A stretch of 64,000 nucleotides of DNA from Harmothoe impar (taxonomy: Eukaryota; Annelida; Polychaeta; Phyllodocida; Polynoidae). Shown here in pieces: positions 28,672-38,311 of this stretch. Position 1 is the first letter of the stretch. Each line of letters opens with the position of its first letter. Position numbers and translations under genes: made by a program. Under the pieces are notes generated by a model that worked only from the letters and a program-made list of their open reading frames with translations, searched no databases and was not told the origin of the DNA. Where the stretch lies: positions 45,230,654-45,294,653 of the forward strand of contig OX381720.1 of assembly GCA_947462335.1 (NCBI GenBank), read 5' to 3'.

Positions 28672-31056
28672 ATGGCCGAGCAACAGCTCCGTCACTCCGA
28701 ACTCACCGGACACTCCGAGGTGGCATCCGCCACCGAGGAGGCTATGGATGCTCAGAGCCCAAGTGGTGATGAGTTGAGCCAGACGCTGGCGGAACTACGT
28801 GTAGATCCGGCCGTGTCCCCGATCCGAAAGTCCCCGTCGCCCGACGGCAGCGAGGACTCCGGAGTGCTGCGAGGACTCGCCTACACCCAAGTAGCGCCGG
28901 ATCCCTCCGAGACGACTGTGCGTCCCTCCCGGATGTGCAGTCTCAGCATATCACCAAACCTCCAGAAGACGGTTGCTCGTAAACTGTCTATGGGGAGTGG
29001 GAGTGATTCCGACACTTCACGTCCGAGGACGCGCGGTGGGAAGGGTGCTACCCGAGATCGGTCCAAGTCGGCCGATACTAAGGCTAGTACCAAGGCTACC
29101 AAACACACTGGTGTTGGGAAGAAGCCACCGGGAAAGGACGAGCCTAAAAAGCCCGATCCGAAGAAGGAAAGTACTGCGAGTACGAAGAAGTCGGGTTCTA
29201 AGGCTGCCACTGCAGCGGCCTCCAAGGATCCGAAGACGGTTGATCCCAAGGCTCCTACGACGAAGGTGTCGAAGGCTCAGAAGAAAGCTGATCCGAAGCC
29301 TGGTGCTAAGGACCAGCCGGGGAAGGGGCAGACGTCCGACAGCACTAAAGCTGTCAAGACTCCGGGCCCCAATAAGTCCAATCTCCCGATCCCTAGCAAG
29401 GTGAAGGGTAGTGGGAAGGCAGTTGGAACCTCAGCTGCTCCGACCCCAGCCATCGACGTGTTGTCCTTCTCGCGAGGGCTGGACAACAGCTCAGCAGTAG
29501 CTGCTACAGCCGCTGCGATGGCTGGTAATACGGGACATGGGGGAGGTCGTCCAAAAACGGCAGTTCCTCCCAAGGAACCTCGGACCGAGGAGACTATGGA
29601 TACTTCATCCGCAGCCCATACGGTCCAGGTAGTGCAGGATGTGCTGTCTAACATCACATTCAACCTCCCGACTCCCCTGGAGCCGCGAAAGGAGGTACCC
29701 GTTCGGGTGGAGTTACCTCCTCCGAGAGAGGTACCCGTCCGAGTGGATACTCCTCGACAGCCTACCGAGCCTACTCTGGAACCATCCAACTTGGATATTT
29801 CGGAGGAAGCCGGAAAGCTGGACCAAGCTGCAGGCGGTGGTCCATCTGGATCGGGGGTGCACATCCTCGCTCCATACCAGCATGATGCATGGGATAAGGA
29901 GGACGCCGACGTCCCACCCCTGCTCCGAGGTGCCATCATCGATCAGATGAGCCAAACAGAGGTCAGATCCTTCGAACTGATCCAAATGCGAACCTTCCGG
30001 GGGCTGGACAGTTTGTCTGCCAAGTTCCCGGCCTGGTTCCCAGATCGCTTAACTGCGGCCATGGAAGATCTCAGCAAAAAGTCGGCTACAGCTCGCTTAG
30101 TTGCTGAGACCGAGGGACGTCCCGAACTTATCGCGGCCTTGGAATACGAACTGCAAACTGCAGCGGAATTCCAGACCGTGCATAATCGGAGGGAGAAGAA
30201 GAGACGTCTGACGCCAGCAATGAAGCTGGCTCGGAGTATGGAACAGAAGACCAAAGAGTCCATTCTGGATGCTACTCTGGAGGAGGAAATTATCCAACTG
30301 ACCTCGGCCGCGGCTAGGAGTGCAGACACTAGTCGCCAGGAGAAGGCCAATCGTAGGCACCTATACCTACGAGAGACCATCAAAGTAACCTCTCTGAAGG
30401 CGGGTCGATCCGAAGAGGAGGTGGAAGGGGTTCTGAAGGGATTGGATGAAAATACAATCCCGGACGACGAGCTTCAGATTCTGGTCCGGACGGCACCTCG
30501 AGCCAATGCCGCAAGTGGGTTTAAATACTTTAAACCAATGTGTGTGAACGACTGCGTCAAGGATAAGCGGTCCTCACACCATCCGGAGGAGGTGGGTCCT
30601 GACGGTCTCTCCGACGACGAGGAGTGGATTAAGACTGATCCCCTCGATAAGTCGGTACAGCTGTACCACTTTGAGTTACTGGATAAGGTCCGAAATGGTA
30701 GTACTAAATACCATTCGCCTCTCCAGAAAGCTAAATTGGCATGGGCTATGGCTAGATGGCATACATTTAGCAAGTGCCCCTTTGAGCCTTGTCTGAATAT
30801 CGACGAGACACTGGAGACGCCCCGAACTTGGCCTACCAAGGTCCGGTACGCAAGGCATATCACCCGCTATCATTTGCGTCATTACATGCGGTATGACTGC
30901 TTGAGTGTGGGTGCGAAAGGAAGCAAGGGTTGTCCGAATGGTGGCTGGTTCTACACTAGAGCCGATATCATCAGGCATCTTGCTAAGCAGCACGGCTTGG
31001 CTCTGGAGACCGCGGCGGAACGCATCCAGACCGCCCATACTCCCATTTCGGGGTAG
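28672..31056 (+). CDS. ORF3 of the inner Gypsy element, 794 aa, unknown function
   Basis: I do not recognise this protein. The start at 28672 is the first ATG and has an ideal context (A at -3, G at +4). Layout: acidic Ser/Glu-rich N-terminus (1-60); Ser/Arg patch (about 95-145); Lys/Pro/Ala/Thr-rich, H1-like basic region (about 145-255); Pro-rich stretch with a repeated EVPVRV motif (about 335-360); helical, charged region (about 425-610). The C-terminal Cys/His region has C702-X4-C707-X21-H729-X4-H734 and C743-X10-C754-X14-H769-X4-H774, two zinc-finger-like units. There is no signal peptide, membrane segment or other sign of an envelope. The basic region and fingers suggest nucleic-acid or chromatin binding, but this is inference. 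It lies in the sense direction and ends in a 70-nt overlap with ORF4. Confidence 0.85.
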   Translation: MAEQQLRHSELTGHSEVASATEEAMDAQSPSGDELSQTLAELRVDPAVSPIRKSPSPDGSEDSGVLRGLAYTQVAPDPSETTVRPSRMCSLSISPNLQKTVARKLSMGSGSDSDTSRPRTRGGKGATRDRSKSADTKASTKATKHTGVGKKPPGKDEPKKPDPKKESTASTKKSGSKAATAAASKDPKTVDPKAPTTKVSKAQKKADPKPGAKDQPGKGQTSDSTKAVKTPGPNKSNLPIPSKVKGSGKAVGTSAAPTPAIDVLSFSRGLDNSSAVAATAAAMAGNTGHGGGRPKTAVPPKEPRTEETMDTSSAAHTVQVVQDVLSNITFNLPTPLEPRKEVPVRVELPPPREVPVRVDTPRQPTEPTLEPSNLDISEEAGKLDQAAGGGPSGSGVHILAPYQHDAWDKEDADVPPLLRGAIIDQMSQTEVRSFELIQMRTFRGLDSLSAKFPAWFPDRLTAAMEDLSKKSATARLVAETEGRPELIAALEYELQTAAEFQTVHNRREKKRRLTPAMKLARSMEQKTKESILDATLEEEIIQLTSAAARSADTSRQEKANRRHLYLRETIKVTSLKAGRSEEEVEGVLKGLDENTIPDDELQILVRTAPRANAASGFKYFKPMCVNDCVKDKRSSHHPEEVGPDGLSDDEEWIKTDPLDKSVQLYHFELLDKVRNGSTKYHSPLQKAKLAWAMARWHTFSKCPFEPCLNIDETLETPRTWPTKVRYARHITRYHLRHYMRYDCLSVGAKGSKGCPNGGWFYTRADIIRHLAKQHGLALETAAERIQTAHTPISG

Positions 31057-32069
31057 TAGGCAGAAATGATAACCTCGAGGTGGATTTTGGCACCAACGAG
31101 AAAGGAAAGGTCCGGGTCTTTTACAAGGTAAACCCGGACGGCAACTACATCCGGATTCCGGAAGGTGAGCTCTTCGATGAATTCGAAGAGTACCAGAAAC
31201 GTACCAGTACGAGAAAGGTGCGGCGCGCTCAGAAGAGACCTAGCGGGTCTTCGGAGCAGGCCGACCCTAAAAAGGCCAAAACGGATGAAAGGAAATCCGT
31301 TATGGAGAAGGCGGATCCGGGCTATAAAGGGCCGGCATTCACTTCTCAGACGACGGACTGGAAGACGGGTCCCCAGGGCAGGCCACATCGGTCTGTTCCG
31401 GAGGATCCGAACTCCAGCACGATGGGGTCCTTCGCGGACGAGTTCCCCGAAAATGATATGGTTCCGGGTGATGAGTCGCAGACTCTAACCCAGACCGGTA
31501 GGACGAAGGCTCCAGCAAAGAAAACGCCGAAGCCGACTCAGACCCCGGATCTCCCACCAGAGACTCCGGAGGAGGGGCGTCTAGTCTTGCGACTAAGGAG
31601 CCCTCCTTCGTTCCCTCCCGCCGACTTCACTTCCTATGAAGCCGGACAGGAGGCCTTCGGTCAATGGCAGGACAACTTTCACCGGTTGCTTGCTGGCCTG
31701 AGTCAGGAGGTGGCGATGTTGTCCCTTAATACGGTACACCATCTCCATCAGAGGGAAGTCGCTACCCAGAAGGCAGCGGCTGCGGAGTCCGTGCAGGAAG
31801 AGCGTGAGAACGCTCGGACTGAACGAAGTGCTGCTAAAACCGAAAGGAAGAAGCAAAAGTTGGCAGTTAAGAACGCCGAGGAGAAGCTGGACCACGAACG
31901 TCGTCGGTTCCGAGACTGCTTCGCGCATGAAATGCACGAGTGGGATGGAACTCGGGCTCAAATCGAGCTCTGGCTCCAGGAGCTGACTCTGGCTGAAGCT
32001 GCGTCGGACTCTGAGGAGGAGGAGGAGCCGGCTAAACCCGGTTCCAAAGACGAGTCGGACTCCGGATAG
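31057..32069 (+). CDS. ORF4 of the inner Gypsy element, about 330 aa, coiled coil, unknown function
   Basis: An open frame in the -1 register relative to ORF3, open from 30987, so the two overlap by 70 nt. No ATG occurs near its start; the first in-frame ATG is near 31302, yet the protein reads as ordinary coding sequence from about 31057 on (DFGTNEKGKVRVFYKVNPDG). It could be made by frameshift from ORF3, by a non-AUG start or by splicing; I find no canonical X XXY YYZ heptamer in the overlap. The N-terminal part is basic (KVRRAQKRPSGSSEQ). The middle is Pro/Thr-rich. The C-terminal half is a long charged coiled coil (about 215-300, QKAAAAESVQEERENARTER) and the end is acidic (DSEEEEEPAKP). 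I do not recognise it. Confidence 0.75.
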
Positions 32070-32933
32070 GATTATCCTATTCTAGGATCCGATTAGGAGA
32101 GGGGGGGGTATTCTAAGTATACCACCCCTACAAGCAAAACACCCTTAGAAAGGGTTTAGGAGTGTCCGGACAGAGGAACGCGGCAGGCTGGCTACGCAAG
32201 GATCCAGTCTGCCAGGTAGTACTGACGGAGGAGGACAAGGAGATCCGGAAGGAAAGCTGAACTCGGGACTGGAGCACGATACCAACATGGATCCGATACG
32301 CGATGTTTTTTTTATATAAACTCTGGATATCAGGACCGAGTGCTCCTAGTTATAAGTCCGAAGATCGCCTGGAGGCAGGACTATTTTTTTATTCTATTAT
32401 CACCTGAAGCTCCCGAGCATGAGCTATGAACTTTCTCGTTCCGGTGAGTAAGAGCTGAACGAAGTAGGTTCTGAAAGCCGGGCGGAATGAAACACCATCA
32501 ACAGAAGATCCGGATCCTCGCTACAAGACCACGTATGATGTCTTTTTGTAATGATGCTTTAATATGTCTTTGGAGCCTTGAAGGGGGTGGTATTGTTTAT
32601 CACTTATAAGTATTATTCATTACAAGTGTAATTAGCTCGGGGTCCTGGAGGCACGAAATTTTTTTTACTGTGATATTGTACTTTTTCAAGTGTTTGTATA
32701 CTATATGTATAGTTTAACTCCATCTATCCTAGGGAATGGGGCGTAATTGTTATTACGGTCTATATATATAGAAATGTGTGTAATTAATACCTTTTTGTGT
32801 TCAACAGTATACGTCATATTGTTTATAAGGTATAACTTTAATAAACCCCTAAGGTGGTATTGATAAGATAATGCCAGTCCGAAGTGTTTTCGGACTTTAA
32901 CCTTAATTATTTGTTACCTCCCGGTTATTATCT
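32070..32933 (+). other. 3' untranslated part of the inner Gypsy element
   Basis: No ORF. Contains several short T-runs and an AATAAA near 32840. Followed by the purine tract and the right LTR. Confidence 0.6.
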
Positions 32934-32945
32934 GGTAGGGGGTAG
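32934..32945 (+). other. Polypurine tract of the inner Gypsy element
   Basis: GGTAGGGGGTAG lies directly before the right LTR, the position where plus-strand DNA synthesis is primed in LTR elements. Confidence 0.75.
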
Positions 32946-33382
32946 TGTAGGGGCTAGGGTTATACGGGGTTGTTATATGACGAGTGCTGTTGGATGCTGT
33001 GTTGCGAGCTCAGTCCGAACCCTTCAGTCCGACGGTAGGTGGCGACACCTACCCCGGGCTTGGGGTATGGACAGGGGTCGCTATAGGCTTCCGGTCTGCG
33101 TGTGCGCGCGCAGGCTGGCTGCCTATATATACCCAGCATCTGACGGTACTCGTCGGTTACTCTGAGCCACGCTGGTGAGGAGACCCCGTGATCATTACGG
33201 CTGATTAGCCTACTGACCCGTTCCGAACTCTATAGGGAGTTCGCACACATAGATACTGCTTGTCTAGGTTTTCTGAATAAACCCGATTTGCAACCTGTAA
33301 CACTTGATCCGAACTGTGTCGACTTTGTTCTTTAATTGATACTCTACCAATATCATAGAGAAACAAAGTATCGTTTATTACA
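32946..33382 (+). repeat. Right LTR of the inner Gypsy element
   Basis: 437 bp, identical to the left LTR by eye except for one extra T in AGGCTTCCGG. It carries the same TATA-like word, the GCGA hairpin (33034-33053) and AATAAA (33276-33281). Confidence 0.95.
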
Positions 33383-33387
33383 CTATG

Positions 33388-33589
33388 TTTTCTAGTTAAG
33401 TAGTTGTTATGTAACAGTTAACAAATTAAGTTCATCTATAGTAAAAGACTTGTTCATACTCATATATAACAAACATTAAGGACTTATTCAATTGAGATGT
33501 AAGAGTTCATGTAAGAGCGCTGCTCTCGATACCCCATTGACACAAACTCAAACTGTCCCCATGTTATGTTCTTCTTGTAACAAGGGGGA
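33388..33589 (+). other. 3' remnant of the outer Gypsy element
   Basis: Sequence between the inner element's right target duplication and the outer right LTR. No ORF of note. It ends in the outer purine tract AACAAGGGGGA. Confidence 0.75.
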
Positions 33590-33735
33590 TGTTGTGATAC
33601 AGACGTACACATGTTTTGTGACGTCACTACTTTGGGGGCACTTGGGCGACGAGCGGGATGGCGCACATGGTTCATAAATACAAGTCATCTTAAACCAAAC
33701 CAAACTGCCTCCTTTTACTTATCAATATCACTTCA
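33590..33735 (+). repeat. Right LTR of the outer Gypsy element
   Basis: 146 bp. Against the left LTR there are about five differences including one indel. TAAAC at 33736-33740 repeats the left flank. Confidence 0.92.
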
Positions 33736-33914
33736 TAAACCAGCAATAGGATTATGAACAGTTAGCTCATAAACAGTCACACATTTGACGTGAGGGAGAA
33801 GTATAAATGGGAGAAACAGTGTAAAAATGGATGAAATGCAACAGGCCAATGTAAACTACTTTCTAAGGGAGGCTAGGAACTTCTTTCTATTTGTTTTAAA
33901 ATTGTCTAAGGTGC

Positions 33915-34040
33915 GTCTATTGTCCACCCTGTTCTCTCCCGTCTCCTCCCTGAAGATTGATCAGATCTGGGATGAGTCATAACACCTGGGACCATGGGCC
34001 ATTCTTCAGTGTGGGGAGTAGTAGTGTTTTGATTATGGGG
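33915..34040 (+). repeat. Isolated unit of the 15-kb tandem repeat
   Basis: Carries the same ordered blocks as the units at 15060-15480, for example CAGATCTGGGATGAGTCATA and GGCCATTCTTCAGTGTGGGG. It is followed by GTGATGTCATCATTGCATGG, also seen near 15485. Confidence 0.7.
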
Positions 34041-34132
34041 GTGATGTCATCATTGCATGGGTTATGCAATTGTGACGTGAGGTCATAGATTGTGACGTGA
34101 GGTCATAATGCGTGGTTAGTGATGTCATCATT

Positions 34133-34255
34133 GTCACTGTGACCAAGGATGAGAAGGACCTGATAAGTGGTCAGGTATAGTACAGGCGTATCAAATTAAA
34201 CACCAAATCGATAGATGCAATAGCTTCTATCCTGAGAGAAAGATGGTGAGCCAGG
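34133..34255 (-). pseudogene. Fragment of a third DMT/SLC35-like transporter gene
   Basis: Closely similar to 37527-37660, the region that codes for the middle membrane segments of the transporter at 37.3 kb (shared words include GACCAAGGATGAGAAG and ATAGATGCAATAGCT). It has a deletion and no open frame. It shows that the transporter locus was duplicated more than once. Confidence 0.75.
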
Positions 34256-34489
34256 GACATCTTTTGATATGGATTTTAGGATCATGGCCCACACTCGACA
34301 GGCCCCACACTCCACTCATACATTATCTAACTCTAGTCTACTTACTTCTCCCCTCACCTGTGTTTGTGACCCTAACCTCTGATGTAATTCTACCCTACAT
34401 TCTACCGCTTGTCTGTCCCGGCGGGGGGGGGGGTGTCCATAAATGGTTAGCTACGTTCTTTGTCAACAGGCATTCAATTATTTTCAGCT

Positions 34490-35340
34490 GAGGCGTCTTT
34501 ACAGAGTATGTCCATTAGCCCTACAATAGCTACTCCCGTATGGAAGTGTGGCCTATTGTCATCAAGTTTAACTAGATGCAACATAGTATTTTGCTTTCTA
34601 CTGCGTGGAAACATCCGTTTTTGATAATACTGATATTCCTTAATAAAACATGAATATTTGCTCCAAAATACGGACAGCATTTCCTTTGTATGGATCCGTA
34701 GCCCAGAACAGTGACTTCTAAATTATAGGTTATTGTGGTGGTTGTTTGGCGGCTATAAAGGAAAACTGGAGGTGTAAAAAAGGCCACTCTTTCGCTATGG
34801 TAGTCTATGGTACGAGCAATTTGTCTGAAATATTGACATGGGTAATCTAATCTGTATCCTCATTGGATGAGAGGCAGGTATGGAGGCATTGGGATGTTAA
34901 ACTACCTTACAAACAAACATTGGTTATTTTTTTCAAGGCCAAACCCAAAGGTAGTCAGATGATGGTGCGATTTAGGGCTACCCTAGAATAGTAGTTATGA
35001 CTAACTTAGGATAGTCATAATAATCAAAGTATAGTCATACATTAGAAATGTATAGGGGATGTGCTATAGTCAATTGACTATCTAAAGTACTAGTCTAGAG
35101 TAGTCTAAAGATAGTTAGCGTGACTAAAACATCATAGTCACTAATGACTATAGTATGTTCAAGACAGGAAAGGGTACAGGTTAAGTACTTAGGTCAAAGA
35201 AAGGGAGGACATGGCAGAGCAGAGCAAGGCAGGATAGATCACCCATAACAAGACCTGTTACCTCCTAAATTCAAGGCAGGGCATTATAGGGCAAAGTAGG
35301 AAGGGCAAAGCAGGAAGGGTACAGGTAAAGTAATGTACCG
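34490..35340 (+). repeat. Duplicated intergenic segment, copy 1
   Basis: Matches about 39970-40760 in the same order: TACAATAGCTACTCCC, TTTCTACTGC..GGA, AAAATACGGACAGCATTTC, a block of TAGTCA/TGACTA words, and GGCAAAGTAGGA-type purine-rich repeats. Part of a larger, diverged duplication that also includes the transporter genes. Confidence 0.7.
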
Positions 35341-35370
35341 GTTGTGTACTACAGTGAGGCCAGTGCAAGA

Positions 35371-36770
35371 CCCTGAATATATGTCACCCTTCACACAGAA
35401 TGCTGTTGCCAATGTCAAATAATACGTAAAATAATGTATTCTCGTTAGCTGGGTTTGGTGTTGATATTAGAGGTAGGTTATATATATGGTCAAAGCATGG
35501 TATTCATAGATAGGAAAATATGTGATCATGCTGCATGAACATCTATTGTTGTGCTAATATGAAATGGGAAAGACAACATATTTGATTAATTAGATATGAT
35601 AAAGATTGTACATGTATATGTTTGCATAGCTACACTTTAGCCACAAGGGTTGGGTTACCACTTGGAATAATAATTCAACCCCGTGTAGCATTTTGTTTAA
35701 TGTAATGAGCTTTAAGTATATATCCTATCCTAATGTACGTGGCAAACCAGATGACATCACAGTGCCACTTGTCCACGCGTTGTCCGTCTGCCTTGACTCA
35801 GACTCAGACTCACAACATTTTGTTTATGGCACAAGGCCACAGCCTTCTCAACAGCGCCACAACATCTTTCATCATCATACCTCATCCATCATTGTAAGGA
35901 CAGACCTCATGTATCATCATGACTGTATCATCATGTATTAACTTACACTTTAATGTCAGAAGTGTATTGAATGCAGCAGTGGCGAGTCAATCGTCTGTGC
36001 TGCATTCAAGCGAGACTATCGTGACAAAAACGCATAGTGCATTGAAGCACCATGCTGCCCTCAAATGCCTAACAAAATCATATTTATGAAGCTCTCATTA
36101 AACGTCACTAGAGCATTTTAACGAAATGGCTGTCAATGTTAGGGTTCAATAAACTTTACTTACTTTAGATTTACTTAGGTCACCAGACTTTTAGACAATG
36201 TCCCTATTCTTTGTTAGATATTTATGTAGTTAATCAAGAATCAACAAACCAGGGTTGGCTTCAGTTGTGCAACACGTTTTATTCAGTTATCCTCATAGGG
36301 CATCTACTGCAAGTTGGGCTGGCCTGAGACCACGAGTAGCTGTTGTGGGCCACCTTATAAACTGGGATAGGTGATCGGTACTGAGACCTGGTAAAGGAAC
36401 AGGATCAATTATGCCGATCTAAGACAATAGCTACCATAATGAACCCGTATATAGTTGCAGTAATAACAAACCCCTACACTTATATCGTTGTGTATGTAAC
36501 AGAACTGTATAGACTTTGCAAGAAATTGTACCAAGATTATCTGTTTTAGTTTAAACTATGATATTAAAAAGTTTTCAAATTCTAAACAATGGACACCTTG
36601 TTCACCATAGAAATGATTCAATTGTAAATTTTAGAGTATTCAAATAGTTTAATATACCAGTGAGGCATATAAAATGTTGTACAATGAGAGATGCCATGTG
36701 TGCACACATCAACATAATGATGTGTTAAAAAGGTTGATTGTATTGAACTTTCATAGCAACTTTTGCTTGG
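35371..36770 (+). pseudogene. Partial, broken copy of PPTC7 (exon 5 to 3' UTR)
   Basis: Corresponds to about 4624-5905: part of the penultimate exon (DPEYMSP.., 35372 on), the intron, the last exon ([24 protein letters not shown], from about 35741) and 3' UTR. It retains intron sequence, so it is a genomic duplicate and not a retrocopy. The acceptor of the last exon reads TAC where the parent has TAG, and the exon 5 copy is deleted after NAVAN, so it cannot be spliced or translated normally. A solo LTR interrupts it at 36225-36478. Confidence 0.9.
36225..36478 (-). mobile_element. Solo LTR inserted in the PPTC7 pseudo-copy
   Basis: A 254-bp block is absent from the parent PPTC7 3' UTR at the matching point (near 5573). 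On the minus strand it begins TGTAGGGGTTTG, ends TTAACTACA, and carries GAATAAAAC as a likely polyadenylation signal. The TG...CA ends fit a solo LTR. A 4-bp TTAT may be the target duplication. The first eight bases equal those of the inner Gypsy LTR. Confidence 0.6.
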
Positions 36771-36778
36771 ATTAATAT

Positions 36779-37285
36779 ATGGTAGTGGATTTGCCCATTA
36801 ACTGGTTAGATCCACATCCAATTACCACATCCAATTTGGAAATGATGATAAGTACCGCTTAACGGTCATATAATCAAATTAATGCTGTGGATTACAAAAA
36901 CACAATCTATAAAGGTTATGTAACTCCTCAGGAGTAAAATTAACAACAACAACAACTGAATCCTGATAGGATTAGTGATGTCATCATGGCATGGGTAATA
37001 TACTAATGTCATTGTGATGTGATGGGCATTACACTTGACATGACATGTGGATGACACCATCATTGCATATGCCCTATTTCCACATACACTTACAACACCC
37101 CCCCCCCCTACAAACAAATGTGCTCTGAGAAAAGGAGTGTGTACAAGACAAGCTCCACTGGATGACTGTATGCTATAAATCACTTATTAAAGACAACACA
37201 GACTAAAAGGCAAAGGACACATTCATATTATTACAATTCTTTAAAGACACCCTACAGTATACAAGACAGAATACAACACAATGCC
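36779..37285. other. Spacer between the PPTC7 pseudo-copy and transporter gene A
   Basis: No gene. Contains the GATGTCATCATGGCATGGGT words shared with 15.5 kb and 34.0 kb and a C-run near 37100. The end next to 37285 should be the 3' UTR of transporter A. Confidence 0.45.
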
Positions 37286-38311
37286 CTAGCCCTTCCTAGC
37301 ACAAATAAAATTCATGGTTGTGAATGTAGTAAGTCCACCGATACAAAGGATAAGTCCAGATATTTCTATGACACCTCCATAGCCATGTAGAAATACTGAG
37401 GGGAGCATAAATTGTAACAAGAAAGCCAGGACAATGTTTGATGTTTGAACTACAGCAACAGTGGTTGGATCCAGGATCTGGCAAGCATAAACAGCAAGGA
37501 TACTGGAGGATGCAGCTCCTAAACAGTGACCAAGGATGAGAAGAAGTTGATAAGTGGTCAGGTGTAGTACAGGCTCATCAAAATAAAACATCAAATCTAT
37601 AGATGCAATAGCTCCTAATAGAGCTGTCCATCCTGAGAGAAAGAAGGTGGGCCAGGAACTCATCTGAAAACTGTAGATAGAGGATCTCACAGCTGATCCA
37701 ATGGCAGCTATTGATACCAGAGCATACCCAGTCATCAAAGAGAAGTATTTGTCTCTATCTGCTGATGTGACTACTGTGGATCCTGTATGGTTGCTGTGTG
37801 AACCATTATCACTCACATGTTGGACAATACAATGGTTAAACGGGGGACATGGTTGCATCATCAAGAACTGCCCAATGTCAATTAACACAAAGCAGATGTG
37901 TGTCACCAAAGTTATGTCTCGCTTGTATACTATTTTTGCTATGAGTAATGCAATGATATAAACAACTGCTGTGTAGGTCATCATGAGATTTCCCAATGGT
38001 AGGTAGGCCGAGGCTGTATAGTAAAACACATTATATTGTATACTGAAGAAGGTCACCATACTTATCCCAGCAAAGGTCAGTTTGTCAATATTGAATGTCA
38101 TTGGTGACTTGGTAATGAATCCCAGAATGAAACACATTATGAATTGGGTAATATAACGTGATATATTTAGCTGGAAAGGTGGCACTGCTTTGTCCAACTT
38201 CTGTGCACAAGCAGTTCCAACTAGACCAACCACACCAGCAGTGAAGCTGGCCAAATAGCCCCGACTATTCTGCCCGCTTGATGTTGCAGCTTCTGTCCTT
38301 GGTTGTGCCAT
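37286..38311 (-). CDS. DMT/SLC35-like membrane transporter A, 341 aa
   Basis: An intron-free frame whose start is set at the MAQ shared with its paralogue (38309-38311); 17 upstream codons are open but are not shared. The hydropathy pattern is that of the drug/metabolite transporter (EamA/SLC35) superfamily: about ten membrane segments in two halves (PPFQLNISRYITQFIMCFILG, ITTFAGISMVTFFSIQYN-like segments, LPLGNLMMTYTAVVYIIALL in the first; SWPTFFLSGWTALLGAI, LHLTTYQLLLILGHCLG, DPTTVAVVQTSNIVLAFLLQF in the second). A long loop between the halves has CPPFNHC and sequons NGS and NHT, so it is probably on the outside or luminal side. The substrate cannot be inferred. SLC35G-like is my best guess at subfamily. 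Confidence 0.82.
   Translation of the reverse strand: MAQPRTEAATSSGQNSRGYLASFTAGVVGLVGTACAQKLDKAVPPFQLNISRYITQFIMCFILGFITKSPMTFNIDKLTFAGISMVTFFSIQYNVFYYTASAYLPLGNLMMTYTAVVYIIALLIAKIVYKRDITLVTHICFVLIDIGQFLMMQPCPPFNHCIVQHVSDNGSHSNHTGSTVVTSADRDKYFSLMTGYALVSIAAIGSAVRSSIYSFQMSSWPTFFLSGWTALLGAIASIDLMFYFDEPVLHLTTYQLLLILGHCLGAASSSILAVYACQILDPTTVAVVQTSNIVLAFLLQFMLPSVFLHGYGGVIEISGLILCIGGLTTFTTMNFICARKG

Larger units (their letters stand above)
20443..33382 (+). mobile_element. Inner Ty3/Gypsy-type LTR retrotransposon, 12.9 kb, young, five ORFs
   Basis: LTRs at 20443-20878 and 32946-33382 are identical by eye except for one inserted T in the right one. A 5-bp target duplication CTATG flanks it (20438-20442, 33383-33387) inside the outer Gypsy element. 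A primer-binding site follows the left LTR and a purine tract (GGTAGGGGGTAG) precedes the right LTR. It encodes gag, pol (PR-RT-RH-IN order, hence Ty3/Gypsy), and two extra sense ORFs after pol. It is much longer than usual Gypsy elements (5-8 kb), and the extra ORFs account for about 3.4 kb. CpG-bearing words such as TCCGA are dense throughout, as expected for a copy that has not yet decayed. The only obvious damage is a MITE inside pol. Confidence 0.97.
16109..33735 (+). mobile_element. Outer Ty3/Gypsy-type LTR retrotransposon, decayed, split by a second one
   Basis: LTRs at 16109-16253 and 33590-33735 (TGTTGTGATAC...TCACTTCA) bound the element. A 5-bp target duplication TAAAC flanks it (16104-16108, 33736-33740). 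A purine tract (CAAGGGGGA) abuts the right LTR. The element's own length is about 4.7 kb; 20443-33387 is a later insertion with its target duplication. Gene order gag-PR-RT-RH-IN is that of Gypsy elements with very short LTRs. The LTRs differ at about five positions in 145, and the coding part has many stops and frameshifts, so it is old and inactive. Confidence 0.93.

Noticed and set aside
29277..29939. Long antisense ORFs over ORF3, gag and pol of the inner element
   Set aside because: They mirror GC-rich sense codons of real ORFs; composition and lack of motifs mark them as shadows.
31041..31054. A slippery heptamer at the ORF3-ORF4 overlap (CCCATTT, ATTTCGGGG)
   Set aside because: Neither fits X XXY YYZ in the ORF3 frame, so a -1 signal of the gag-pol type is not supported here.
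28672..31056. ORF3 as an envelope gene, making the element a retrovirus-like errantivirus
   Set aside because: No signal peptide, cleavage site, fusion peptide or membrane anchor is visible; the protein is basic and ends in Cys/His units.
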